The notes beneath the pieces were generated by a model, which had not been told where the DNA came from, did not search any database, and was given only the letters and a program-made list of their open reading frames with translations. Shown here one piece after another: positions 42,509-50,903 of a stretch of 64,000 bases of DNA (within the stretch, counting starts at the first letter, position 1; each line of letters opens with the position of its first letter). The position numbers were made by a program, and so were the translations under genes. Source of the stretch: Epilithonimonas vandammei (lineage in GTDB: Bacteria > Bacteroidota > Bacteroidia > Flavobacteriales > Weeksellaceae); contig NZ_CP034161.1 in NCBI RefSeq assembly GCF_003860525.1, positions 558,001-622,000 of the forward strand, given 5' to 3'.

Positions 42509-43606
42509 ATGAAAAGAGATCTATACATTGACTTTGCCAAAGGCGTAGCCACCATTTCCATTATTTTCATTCATACGGCGTTTTGGAGCGGACAGTTTTA
42601 TATGCCCACTGAAGCCAGAGTATTTTCTCTTGTATTTGACGTGGCCTTATTCTACGCACTCAGCGGAATAACATCCGGAAATAATATTGAAAAAACGCTT
42701 TATAGGTTATTGAAATTACAGATCACTTATATGATTTTTGTGACGTTTCTTTTCTTTCTAGATTATTTTTTCAAAGTTTTTGGATTGACGTTTTTTTCCT
42801 TTGAATGGCTGAAAGATTTTTACTCTACGTTTGGGAGCAAATATGTTCCGACCAGCATTTCGTCTGTTCCTCAATGGGATACACTCGGAAATTGGTATCT
42901 GCACGAATATTCAAATTGCGACACATTTCCGGTAGTGATGGGTAGTTTCTGGTATTTGAAAGTCTATTATATATTGACAGTTCTAGGGGTTTTGATTCTA
43001 CGCTTTTTCCCCAAACACATCGATTGGTTTATTGGGATTTGTATTGCATTGACATTGATATTCAATATATTTCCGCAATACTATCCCAGTGGACAAGTTG
43101 GTTACGTCGCATTCTATATGGCAGTTTTCCTAATTGCGAATAGAATGAGAGGCAAAAAAATATCTGCCAAAATGATTCCTGTTTTATATGGATTGGTGGG
43201 ATTAGCGTTAGTCTGGATGTTTTGGAATTATGGAGGCGAAATCTTCTACAAGCTAAACAAACAGAAGTTTCCACCGAAAATCCCATATATCATTTGGACC
43301 TTGTTTTCATTGGTTACATTATTTGTTTTTTATAATCGACTAAAAATCGAGAAGCCAAATTTCTTCACTAATGTAGGTCAGAATGCCATTTTCTTTTATT
43401 TTGCCCAAGGGATGAGTTCTTCTTTGGTGTATTTTCTCGTGGTTCCGATGAAGGATCTGATGCCGTGGTATCTTTTGGTTTTAATTATTTATCCGGTTAA
43501 TATTCTTTTGGCAGTGGTTATATCCAAAGGTTTGAAGAAAGTAGATGATTTGGGTTGGAATGTTTTGGAGTTTTTAAGAGCGAAAACAGCTTCTAAGAAT
43601 CCATAA
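42509..43606 (+). CDS. Acyltransferase 3-family membrane protein
   Basis: A 365-residue polytopic protein with about ten helices. The opening RDLYIDFAKGVATISIIFIHTAFW carries the RxxxxDxxxGxxxxxxxxxH arrangement of acyltransferase 3 enzymes, which transfer acyl groups to surface sugars or lipids. The acceptor is unknown. It is a single-gene unit ending at the hairpin near 43610. Confidence 0.82.
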   Translation: MKRDLYIDFAKGVATISIIFIHTAFWSGQFYMPTEARVFSLVFDVALFYALSGITSGNNIEKTLYRLLKLQITYMIFVTFLFFLDYFFKVFGLTFFSFEWLKDFYSTFGSKYVPTSISSVPQWDTLGNWYLHEYSNCDTFPVVMGSFWYLKVYYILTVLGVLILRFFPKHIDWFIGICIALTLIFNIFPQYYPSGQVGYVAFYMAVFLIANRMRGKKISAKMIPVLYGLVGLALVWMFWNYGGEIFYKLNKQKFPPKIPYIIWTLFSLVTLFVFYNRLKIEKPNFFTNVGQNAIFFYFAQGMSSSLVYFLVVPMKDLMPWYLLVLIIYPVNILLAVVISKGLKKVDDLGWNVLEFLRAKTASKNP

Positions 43607-43607
43607 A

Positions 43608-43630
43608 AAAAGCGCTTCTAAAAGCGCCTT
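43608..43630. terminator. Terminator between converging genes
   Basis: AAGCGCTT, loop CTAA, AAGCGCCTT; on the minus strand it is followed by TTTTTTT, so it mainly ends the small membrane protein gene. Confidence 0.6.
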
Positions 43631-43637
43631 ATAAATC

Positions 43638-43871
43638 TTAATCGTTTTTCTTTCTTCCGCTCATTGCGACGATTGCAACAATGACGATAAGTACAACGCC
43701 ACCAATAATCCAATACGTCGGATTGGTTTGCCATTCTTCAGTTGAGGTCGATGTCACATTAGTAGTTTTTACAATTGCAGAGTCTTGTGCAAAAGTTAAA
43801 ACAGATGAGAAAATTGCTAAAAAGCTAAAAATAAATAATTTAGCACGATTGATTAGAGTTGAATTTTTCAT
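43638..43871 (-). CDS. Small exported single-helix membrane protein, hypothetical
   Basis: A 77-residue protein starting at ATG 43871. A signal peptide (FIFSFLAIFSSVLTFAQ) is followed by a Ser/Thr-rich periplasmic stretch, then a C-terminal helix (YWIIGGVVLIVIVAIVAM) and the positively charged end SGRKKND. This layout places the tail in the cytoplasm. No known family is recognised. Confidence 0.6.
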   Translation of the reverse strand: MKNSTLINRAKLFIFSFLAIFSSVLTFAQDSAIVKTTNVTSTSTEEWQTNPTYWIIGGVVLIVIVAIVAMSGRKKND

Positions 43872-44031
43872 AATTTTATTATTTGGTTGATGGTGATTTT
43901 TCAACATTCGTGCCATTGATTGTAGTTATCATTTTATATTTTGCGTAATGCTCTATGATTATGGAAACGAATTTTTATAAACAAAGTATTTAAGAAAGCG
44001 CTCAAATCCTTATTTTTACAAAAAAAATAAA

Positions 44032-44613
44032 ATGTTTCGTCTCAAACTTCCTACGGACCCACGATGGGCGAATATCGCAGAAGACAATCTGGAAGAAATC
44101 CTCACAGACCACGCCTGGTGCGAACAAAAAGCCGCTACCAATGCCATTGGCCTTATCACAATGGTTCCTGAGCATACGGAAATGGTGACCGAGCTTTTGG
44201 CAATCGCACAAGAGGAAATGGAACATTTTCATCAGGTGCACGAGATCATCAAAAAAAGAGGCGGTGTCTTGGGAAGAACGCGCAAAGATGACTATGTCAA
44301 CGATTTGCTAAAGTTCATTGTAAAAGGGGGAAACAGAACGGACCTTCTTGTTGATAAAATGCTTTTTGCAGCGATGATAGAAGCCAGAAGTTGTGAACGT
44401 TTTAAAGTGCTCACAGAAAATATCAAAGATGAAGAGCTACGAAATTTCTACAATGATCTGATGATTTCCGAAGCCAATCATTACACCACTTTTATCGGTT
44501 TTGCAAGGCAAATCGGAGAGCCGGAAAAGGTGAACAAACGCTGGGAAGAATGGCTTGAATATGAAGCGCAGGTCATACAGTCCTACGGAAATAAAGAAAC
44601 AATACACGGATAA
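44032..44613 (+). CDS. miaE: tRNA-(ms2io6A37) hydroxylase MiaE
   Basis: A 193-residue di-iron ferritin-like enzyme that hydroxylates the isopentenyl group of ms2i6A37 in tRNA using O2. The helices carry the iron ligands in LEEILTDHAWCEQKAA, AIAQEEMEHFHQVHEII, MIEARSCERFKVL and ISEANHYTTFIGFA. It is standard MiaE length. A near-consensus -7 box (TATTTTTA) lies about 15 bases upstream. DUF502 follows at a 27-base gap. Confidence 0.9.
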   Translation: MFRLKLPTDPRWANIAEDNLEEILTDHAWCEQKAATNAIGLITMVPEHTEMVTELLAIAQEEMEHFHQVHEIIKKRGGVLGRTRKDDYVNDLLKFIVKGGNRTDLLVDKMLFAAMIEARSCERFKVLTENIKDEELRNFYNDLMISEANHYTTFIGFARQIGEPEKVNKRWEEWLEYEAQVIQSYGNKETIHG

Positions 44614-44640
44614 AACAGAGCTCATTGTGAGCGATATACG

Positions 44641-45255
44641 ATGAACAGAAGCTTTAACGAATATCTTCGGCTTTTTCTTCGGTCTTTTATACAGGGACTG
44701 ATAATCATTGGTCCTTTTGCCATTACGGTTTGGATCATCTGGTCCATCGTTTTCAGCATCGACAATATCATTCCATCTATTTCGGAAAAATTTCCTGGAC
44801 TGATTTTCTTTACCGTCATTTTCGGAACCACATTTATCGGCTATTTCGGAAACAAATTTATTATCGGAAGACTGATTGTAGATGGTGTAGATTATGTTCT
44901 GGAACATATCCCGGGAATCAAATTCATCTACACGTCGTTGAAAGATGTTTTGGGATCTTTTGTGGGAGATAAGAAAAAATTCAATGTTCCTGTTTGGGTA
45001 AAAACTAATGAGACGCCGGAAATATGGAGAATTGGATTTCTCACTCAGTCCGATATGTCAGTAGTTAATCTCGATCAAATGGTGGCCGTTTATCTTCCGC
45101 ATTCTTACGCCGTTTCCGGCTGGGTAATTATCACCAAATATAATAATATCAAAGAGGTAACTGGAATGAGTGCCGCGGAAGCGATGAAATTTGCCGTAAG
45201 CGGAGGTGTAGCCGGTTTCCATTCAGATGACAACGTTTTCAAAGCACCAGAGTAG
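44641..45255 (+). CDS. DUF502 family membrane protein
   Basis: A 204-residue membrane protein with two N-terminal helices (about 12-38 and 55-80) and a C-terminal soluble domain containing VPVWVKTNETPEIWRIGFLT and VAVYLPHSYAVSGWVIIT, the DUF502 pattern. The function of the family is not known. It follows miaE closely on the same strand. Confidence 0.82.
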   Translation: MNRSFNEYLRLFLRSFIQGLIIIGPFAITVWIIWSIVFSIDNIIPSISEKFPGLIFFTVIFGTTFIGYFGNKFIIGRLIVDGVDYVLEHIPGIKFIYTSLKDVLGSFVGDKKKFNVPVWVKTNETPEIWRIGFLTQSDMSVVNLDQMVAVYLPHSYAVSGWVIITKYNNIKEVTGMSAAEAMKFAVSGGVAGFHSDDNVFKAPE

Positions 45256-45405
45256 TTTTTTGTTAGATTTCAGATGTCAAATGTCAGATGATGGAAGTTT
45301 TTAAACTTTCTCATTGTTTGCTGTGGACATCAAGGATAAAATTCAATTTTTTGCGATGTGGAACATCAAATTTCCTGCATCTATCGTCCAACAAAATCAT
45401 CTATT

Positions 45406-46782
45406 ATGAAACTACCATACGCAGAACCATTTAGAATCAAAATGGTCGAAGAAATATATCAATCCACAAAAGAACAACGCGAACAATGGCTGAAAGAGGC
45501 TAACTATAATTTATTTAATTTAAGAAGTTCACACGTCTTTATCGATTTGCTTACCGACAGTGGAACAGGCGCAATGAGCGACAAGCAATGGGCTGCGCTG
45601 ATGATTGGCGACGAGAGTTACGCCGGTTCGCGCTCCTTCGAAGCTTTACAAAAAACTGTTGAAAAGATCACGGGTTTTCCTTATCTGTTACCAACGCACC
45701 AAGGTCGTGCCGCAGAAAATGTACTCTTTTCGGTTTTAGTCAAAGAAGGTGATGTGGTTCCTGGAAATTCTCACTTCGATACTACAAAAGGTCATATCGA
45801 ATTCCGAAAAGCCCACGCCATCGATTGTACCATTGACGAGGCTTTTGACATCAATAATCTTCATCCGTTTAAAGGTAATCTTGATCTTGAGAAATTGGAA
45901 GCTGTTTACAAAACACATCCTAAAGAAGAAATTCCTTTTTGTTTGATTACAATAACTTGTAACTCTTCCGGAGGACAGCCGGTTTCTTTGGAAAACATCA
46001 AAGCCGTAAAAAAATTATCCGACCAATATGGGATTCCGGTTTTGTTTGACTCGGCAAGATTTGCGGAAAATGCTTATTTTATAAAGAAAAGAGAAGAAGG
46101 GCAGCAGCACAAAACGATTAAGGAAATTTGTAGAGAAATTTTCTCTTATGGAGACGGAATGACGATGAGCTCCAAAAAGGATGGTCTGGTAAATATTGGT
46201 GGATTTATCGCCTTGAAAAACAGAGATATTTTTGAGAAAGCATCTAACTTCACGATAATCTATGAAGGGTTTATTACCTACGGCGGAATGGCAGGAAGGG
46301 ATATGTCGGCATTGGCTGCGGGTCTGAAAGAAGCTACTGAATTTCCTTACTTGGAGAGTAGGATTTCGCAGGTGGAATATCTTGGTAACAAATTGATGGA
46401 AGCAGGGATTCCTGTTCAGAAACCTATTGGCGGACACGCTGTTTTTATTGATGCGCTTAATTTTTTGCCCAACATAAAAAGAGAAGAATTCCCGGCGCAG
46501 ACTTTGGCAATTGAACTTTACAAAGAAGCCGGCATCCGTGGTGTAGAAATCGGGACATTATTGGCAGACCGAGATCCTGAAACCAGAGAAAACCGATATC
46601 CAAAACTTGAATTGGTACGATTGGCAATTCCGAGAAGAACTTACACAAATAATCATATGGATTATGTGGCGGCGGCCGTGAAAAATGTTTTCGAAAGACG
46701 GAACGAAATTTCAAAAGGCTATAAAATAAAACACGAGCCAGCTATCCTGAGACACTTTACTGTGCAGCTGGATAAAGTATAA
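45406..46782 (+). CDS. tnaA: Tryptophanase
   Basis: TnaA splits tryptophan to indole, pyruvate and ammonia. The 458-residue PLP enzyme has the Lys motif MTMSSKKDGLVNIGG (PLP Lys about residue 258), ITCNSSGGQPV, VLFDSARFAENA and IPRRTYTNNHMD. The GVEIG segment lacks the Arg that tyrosine phenol-lyase uses to bind the phenol, so tryptophanase is preferred. The start is ATG 45406; a GTG at 45358 would add an unrelated tail. Indole formation is typical of this bacterial group. No TnaC-like leader peptide was recognised upstream. Confidence 0.92.
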   Translation: MKLPYAEPFRIKMVEEIYQSTKEQREQWLKEANYNLFNLRSSHVFIDLLTDSGTGAMSDKQWAALMIGDESYAGSRSFEALQKTVEKITGFPYLLPTHQGRAAENVLFSVLVKEGDVVPGNSHFDTTKGHIEFRKAHAIDCTIDEAFDINNLHPFKGNLDLEKLEAVYKTHPKEEIPFCLITITCNSSGGQPVSLENIKAVKKLSDQYGIPVLFDSARFAENAYFIKKREEGQQHKTIKEICREIFSYGDGMTMSSKKDGLVNIGGFIALKNRDIFEKASNFTIIYEGFITYGGMAGRDMSALAAGLKEATEFPYLESRISQVEYLGNKLMEAGIPVQKPIGGHAVFIDALNFLPNIKREEFPAQTLAIELYKEAGIRGVEIGTLLADRDPETRENRYPKLELVRLAIPRRTYTNNHMDYVAAAVKNVFERRNEISKGYKIKHEPAILRHFTVQLDKV

Positions 46783-46787
46783 AATAG

Positions 46788-46815
46788 AAGAGAGCAAACT
46801 TTGCTCTCTTTTTTA
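46788..46815. terminator. Bidirectional terminator
   Basis: AAGAGAGCAAA and TTTGCTCTCTT with a one-base loop core, then TTTTT; ends tnaA on + and sprE on -. Confidence 0.85.
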
Positions 46816-49338
46816 TTTTCTATCTTTCTTCTCTCGTTTAAATTGCTGCGTGGTGGCAGATTGCTGTCCAGGCGCTTCTAATCCCGGTCTACCCGGTCCG
46901 GAAGAAGGTGCAGATATTTTCATCTTTTCTACCATTTCCAGGTCTTCTTGTGTTTTAGGATTTTCCTGTGTTGAGTTTTGGGAAATAGTGTTTCCGGACT
47001 CGTCCGTAAGTTCCAGTTTTACATCACTTTTCAAAAATTTGAGAAGATCTTTTGCTTTTTTACCTTCTGGCGTATTGCCATAATTTAAGGCGATTTGTTC
47101 CAACTGAAGGATCATAATCTCTTTACCGGCTGTTTTGCCACTGTTGTAAGCATTAAGTAAGTAGAATTTAGGAACCAGTGCGTCTTTCGGATTGTCAGCA
47201 ATGGCTTTATCAATCATTGCAGAAGATTCGGTATATTTTTCAGTCAAGTAAAGTTTGTAGGCATCGGCATACAATTTCTCGACGCTTTCTGTGGACTTAT
47301 TGAAATCTTTGCTTTTCGGATTTTTCACGAATTCTGCATAAGAAGTATAAGGATATTTTTGCAGAATAATCTGTTTAGCTCTTTCTGCATCGGCAGGATT
47401 TTTTTCGTAGTTGAAAATGAAGATGTTGTAAAGTGCCATAAGATCAGTTTCTTCATCCGGCTTACTATCCACAAGATCATATAAGGTTTTAGTTGCCAGC
47501 TTTGTGTTCCCGAAGAAATTTTCATACATCCTTCCCATCCCAAGACTTGCGGTATCTCTTTGTTTTTTTAGATTGGCTAGTTCTTGTTTGGAAGTCGGAA
47601 TTTTTTCTATATAAAATTCTGGTTCCAAACGTCTGGGATCCGGCACATTTGCAATTCCCAACGCTTCATTCTTCATATCTTCTATGGTAGCTGCTTTTGC
47701 AGAATACCGCCAGTTGTCCTGAAGCGTTCTGCTTCCCCAGACTTGTCGGAAAGCATTTTCACCTCTCGGAATGTTGTTGGAATTGGCAAAATAAAATGTA
47801 GATCCGCCGGTATTGATTCCAAAATTCTGAAAACTATTGCTGTCTGTAGAATTATTAGCAAAAATAGAATTAGCATTGTAATCACTATTATCAAAACCTT
47901 TGCTTCGCTCGGCTTTTCTTTTCTCAAGTTCTGCTGCAGCTTCTTTTTGCTTGATTTTGTCGATGTATTTTGTGAAATAGTCTCGTTTCTCGGCGTCTGT
48001 CATTTTTGTAAGAGCCAGAATACTGTCATTCTTTTTCACAATATAATAGTTCTTAGACAGTTTTTTGATATTTGCCGTTAGTTCTGTAAGTCGGTCTTTT
48101 TCAGGCTTGTAGGACATTACCGCTAGTGCGCTGTCATAATAGATACCCGCTGTTAGATAATCATCTTTAGCAAAGTATTTTTTTGCCAGCTCGGAGTAAG
48201 TCAGCCCTCTGATTTGCGGATCCGATTGTTTTTCCTTTAATGCTTTTCTGAAAAAAGAATCGGCTATAGAATCTTTTGTTGCAGAGGCGGCCACCAATCC
48301 GCTGGCATAATAAAGCTCATTTTTCCGGGATGCATAAGTTCCTTTTTTTGCAATCTTATCCAGATAAGCCATCGCTTCTTCATAGCTGTCTGCTTTTCCG
48401 TCAAAGGTTTTTGCAATTTCTATCTGAGATTTAACCTCAAATTCATAGCTGTTGGCATATTTGTATGCGGCTGCAAAAGATTCTCTTGCTTCTGATTTTT
48501 TTCCAAGACCAGCAAGAATCTGACCTCTTAGGAAGGCAATTCTGCTTTTTGTTTTTCTATTTTTATTGTAGGTAAAAGCATCTTCCAGAACTTCTGCAGC
48601 CAATTCTTTTTTACCCCATTTCAGAAAATTATCAGCCTGATAGACTTTTAAAATTCTAAGTTGTTCTCTACTAAGTTTGATTTTAGGATCCTCTTCCAAA
48701 TTACGGAAAACTTCATCTGCACGGTAATATTCCTTCATTTTGGTGTAGTTTGCAGCTTGATATATTTTTGCCAGAGGAAGACGTTTATCTTTGCTCATCG
48801 TGTTAAAGATATAACTAAGCGCATCCAGAGATTCAAGGTATTTTCCCTGATACATTCTAGCTTTTGCCAAGAGCATATAAGCATCGAAAATCTTCTTGTT
48901 TTTTTCCACGCCGCTCACCAGAACGGAATATTTACTGATGGTTTTTAGTGCTTTGGCTTCGGTAATCTGCAGGGCTGTAGCACCTTTTTTGTTAGACTGG
49001 GAAGAGGAGAAATTCCCAGAAAAATTTTGGTTGGACCGCAGACCTCTTGGAGCATCCATATCAGTATCATTTCCTGCGTTGGAAGACATGCCGTTCTGAA
49101 TGTCTGAAATGTTATCTTCGGTTGTATAAACCGAGATGTAAGGATCGTAAAAATTGTCAATATGAGATTTGTCTCTACTTTCCATCTCTGCCAGAAACGC
49201 TTCTCGGCTATTAAAAAGTGTATTATGAAACGTCATAAAACGGTTAATAGGTCCGCTTTTGGTTTTCTTCTTTTTAGTTCGGGGATTGCATGCAGCAACA
49301 GAAAATATGGCAAGTATGATTAGTAAATATTTTCTCAT
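46813..49338 (-). CDS. sprE: Gliding/type IX secretion lipoprotein SprE (PorW-like)
   Basis: An 841-residue lipoprotein (lipobox VAAC, Cys17) with NPRTKKKKTKSGPINRFMTFHNTLFNSREAFLAEM right after the anchor, the typical start of SprE/PorW. TPR-like helices fill about 130-440 and 640-770; a Ser/Asn-rich linker lies near 480-530 and the tail is proline-rich. In Flavobacterium and Porphyromonas this protein is required for type IX secretion, linking the outer-membrane complex to other T9SS parts. No other T9SS gene lies in the window. Confidence 0.87.
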   Translation of the reverse strand: MRKYLLIILAIFSVAACNPRTKKKKTKSGPINRFMTFHNTLFNSREAFLAEMESRDKSHIDNFYDPYISVYTTEDNISDIQNGMSSNAGNDTDMDAPRGLRSNQNFSGNFSSSQSNKKGATALQITEAKALKTISKYSVLVSGVEKNKKIFDAYMLLAKARMYQGKYLESLDALSYIFNTMSKDKRLPLAKIYQAANYTKMKEYYRADEVFRNLEEDPKIKLSREQLRILKVYQADNFLKWGKKELAAEVLEDAFTYNKNRKTKSRIAFLRGQILAGLGKKSEARESFAAAYKYANSYEFEVKSQIEIAKTFDGKADSYEEAMAYLDKIAKKGTYASRKNELYYASGLVAASATKDSIADSFFRKALKEKQSDPQIRGLTYSELAKKYFAKDDYLTAGIYYDSALAVMSYKPEKDRLTELTANIKKLSKNYYIVKKNDSILALTKMTDAEKRDYFTKYIDKIKQKEAAAELEKRKAERSKGFDNSDYNANSIFANNSTDSNSFQNFGINTGGSTFYFANSNNIPRGENAFRQVWGSRTLQDNWRYSAKAATIEDMKNEALGIANVPDPRRLEPEFYIEKIPTSKQELANLKKQRDTASLGMGRMYENFFGNTKLATKTLYDLVDSKPDEETDLMALYNIFIFNYEKNPADAERAKQIILQKYPYTSYAEFVKNPKSKDFNKSTESVEKLYADAYKLYLTEKYTESSAMIDKAIADNPKDALVPKFYLLNAYNSGKTAGKEIMILQLEQIALNYGNTPEGKKAKDLLKFLKSDVKLELTDESGNTISQNSTQENPKTQEDLEMVEKMKISAPSSGPGRPGLEAPGQQSATTQQFKREKKDRK

Positions 49339-49415
49339 CTATTTATTTCAAAATGAAAATTGGAGTTTAATCTGTAAAAATAACGAAATTTTGCCGTGAA
49401 AATTATTTAAAGCTC

Positions 49416-49994
49416 TCAGTTTAAAAAATTCTTTGGAAAACAGCCTAGCTTTTTAAGTTCTTCATAAACCAGATCTACAGGTAAACCCATCACAGAATAA
49501 AAAGAACCGGAAATGTTTTTGACTTTTGCCATTCCCAGCCATTCTTGGATCCCGTATGATCCGGCTTTGTCAAAAGGTTTATAAGTTTTGATATAAAATT
49601 TAATTTCCTCATCGCTGATTTCCGAGAACTCTACATCCGTTTTGCTGGTTTTACTGATTTCCGAATCCACTGCTTTGAGCGTAAAAGCTGTATAAACCTG
49701 ATGTACTTTTCCCGAAAGACTTTTTATCATTTCAAAAGCTTCATTCTCTTCTTTGGGTTTGAGAAGAATTTTTTGGTCTAATGCAACAATAGTGTCCGAG
49801 GTTAAAAGAATTTCGTTTTCATTCACATCAAAAGCTTTTGCTTTTTTTGCTGAGACATATTCGGCAATCTCATCTGGTTTTAAATCTGAAGGATAAGATT
49901 CATCAACATCGATTTTAACGATATCGAATTGATAACCTAATTGTGTCAGAAGTTCTTTTCGTCTAGGTGAATTGGAAGCTAATAATAGGTTCAT
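49416..49994 (-). CDS. maf: Maf-family nucleotide pyrophosphatase
   Basis: A 192-residue dNTP/NTP pyrophosphatase of the Maf/Ham1 superfamily that removes non-canonical nucleotides. The N-terminal loop LLLASNSPRRKELL, LLTSDTIVALD and YGIQEWLG are conserved Maf elements. The ATG at 49994 is preferred over an in-frame TTG at 50000. It follows kdsC by a few bases and is probably in the same operon. Confidence 0.9.
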   Translation of the reverse strand: MNLLLASNSPRRKELLTQLGYQFDIVKIDVDESYPSDLKPDEIAEYVSAKKAKAFDVNENEILLTSDTIVALDQKILLKPKEENEAFEMIKSLSGKVHQVYTAFTLKAVDSEISKTSKTDVEFSEISDEEIKFYIKTYKPFDKAGSYGIQEWLGMAKVKNISGSFYSVMGLPVDLVYEELKKLGCFPKNFLN

Positions 49995-50004
49995 TTTCAA
50001 TTAG

Positions 50005-50526
50005 TTAATCTGATTTTGTTTCTTCGTCAAGATTCCATTTTCCTTGCACTTTCATCACTTGCTCTATCACATCGCGTACAGCTGCTTTGCCTCCAAAAAC
50101 TGGTGAAATATAATCTGAAATTGCTTTCACCTCCGGAACTGCATTCGCAGGACAAGCTGAGATTTCTGCCAATTTCATAATTCCAATATCAGGAATATCG
50201 TCGCCCATCATCAGAATCTCAGAATCTTGCAAATTATATTTGGATTTGAAATCTTCATAGTCGGAAACTTTGTGGGAAGACTTCGCATAATAATCTTTGA
50301 TGCCAAGATATTCCATTCTGTTCTGCACCATTGGATCATTTCCGCCAGTAATAATGCCGATTTTGTAACCTTGTTTCAGACATTGTACAACAGCATAACC
50401 ATCCAGCACGCTCATTACTCTGGACATATTTCTGTCCGGCAGGAGATATACGCTTCCATCTGTAAAAACACCATCTATATCAAACACGAATGCTTTTATA
50501 TTTTTAAGTTTAGGTAAATAACTCAT
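50005..50526 (-). CDS. kdsC: KdsC-like HAD phosphatase (KDO 8-phosphate phosphatase)
   Basis: A 173-residue cap-less HAD enzyme. Motif I is VFDIDGVFTDGSVYL, motif II GIITGGND, and motif III/IV MMGDDIPDIGIM with the Lys before it. This arrangement is characteristic of KdsC, which dephosphorylates KDO-8-phosphate for lipopolysaccharide synthesis. The length fits the tetrameric family. It leads the kdsC-maf pair. Confidence 0.9.
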   Translation of the reverse strand: MSYLPKLKNIKAFVFDIDGVFTDGSVYLLPDRNMSRVMSVLDGYAVVQCLKQGYKIGIITGGNDPMVQNRMEYLGIKDYYAKSSHKVSDYEDFKSKYNLQDSEILMMGDDIPDIGIMKLAEISACPANAVPEVKAISDYISPVFGGKAAVRDVIEQVMKVQGKWNLDEETKSD

Positions 50527-50548
50527 AATTTTCTGATCAATTGAATAA

Positions 50549-50572
50549 AAAAAGTCCTCTAGAAAGAGGACT
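50549..50572 (-). terminator. Terminator downstream of the GLPGLI remnant
   Basis: On the minus strand AGTCCTCT, loop TTCT, AGAGGACT, then TTTTTTT: a perfect 8-bp stem, between the pseudogene and kdsC. Confidence 0.85.
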
Positions 50573-50596
50573 ATAAAAATAGTGTTTTATGTCTAA

Positions 50597-50819
50597 TTAA
50601 GGGTAAAGTGCTGGTTCTATTTTGTTGTTATTACTTACAAATTTGTCTGCTATAGAAATTGCTACCCTCTTTTTTGATATCCAAAAACATCAATTCTGTT
50701 TCAAGAGAGTCTTTCTTTTCTAGATGAGAAGCAAACTTGTATTCGTACATAATCCTTGTTCCTTGAGCAAATGATAATAAGCTCACTGTAATCATCAATA
50801 ATCATAATATTTTCTTCAT
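50597..50819 (-). pseudogene. GLPGLI-family gene, internally deleted with a nonsense codon
   Basis: Starting at ATG 50819 the frame reads MKKIL, TGA, LLMITVSLLSFAQ and then GTRIMYEYKFASHLEKKDSL...ELMFLDIKKEGSNFYSRQ, the N-terminus of a GLPGLI-family secreted protein. The frame stops at 50631. Shifted by one frame, NNNKIEPALYP follows and ends at 50597, which looks like a GLPGLI C-terminus. Normal members have roughly 250 residues, so the middle is missing. It lies between terminators and downstream of a TonB-type barrel gene, its usual neighbour. Confidence 0.7.
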
Positions 50820-50850
50820 ACCTAAAAATTTAGTGATATAAAATTTAGCA

Positions 50851-50886
50851 AAATAAAAAGGCAGACAAAAAGATGAACTGCCTTTT
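50851..50886 (-). terminator. Terminator of the outer-membrane barrel gene
   Basis: On the minus strand AAAAGGCAG, loop, CTGCCTTTT, then TTTATTTTG. Confidence 0.75.
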
Positions 50887-50903
50887 ACAAATATAAAATA
50901 GAG

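Noticed and set aside
45358..45405. GTG start adding 16 residues to tryptophanase, or a TnaC-like leader in this segment
   Set aside because: The added residues are unconserved and the ATG at 45406 gives the normal N-terminus; no Trp-containing leader peptide with a stop was found.
45406..46782. Tyrosine phenol-lyase instead of tryptophanase
   Set aside because: The MERG-type Arg segment of phenol-lyases reads GVEIG here, as in tryptophanases.
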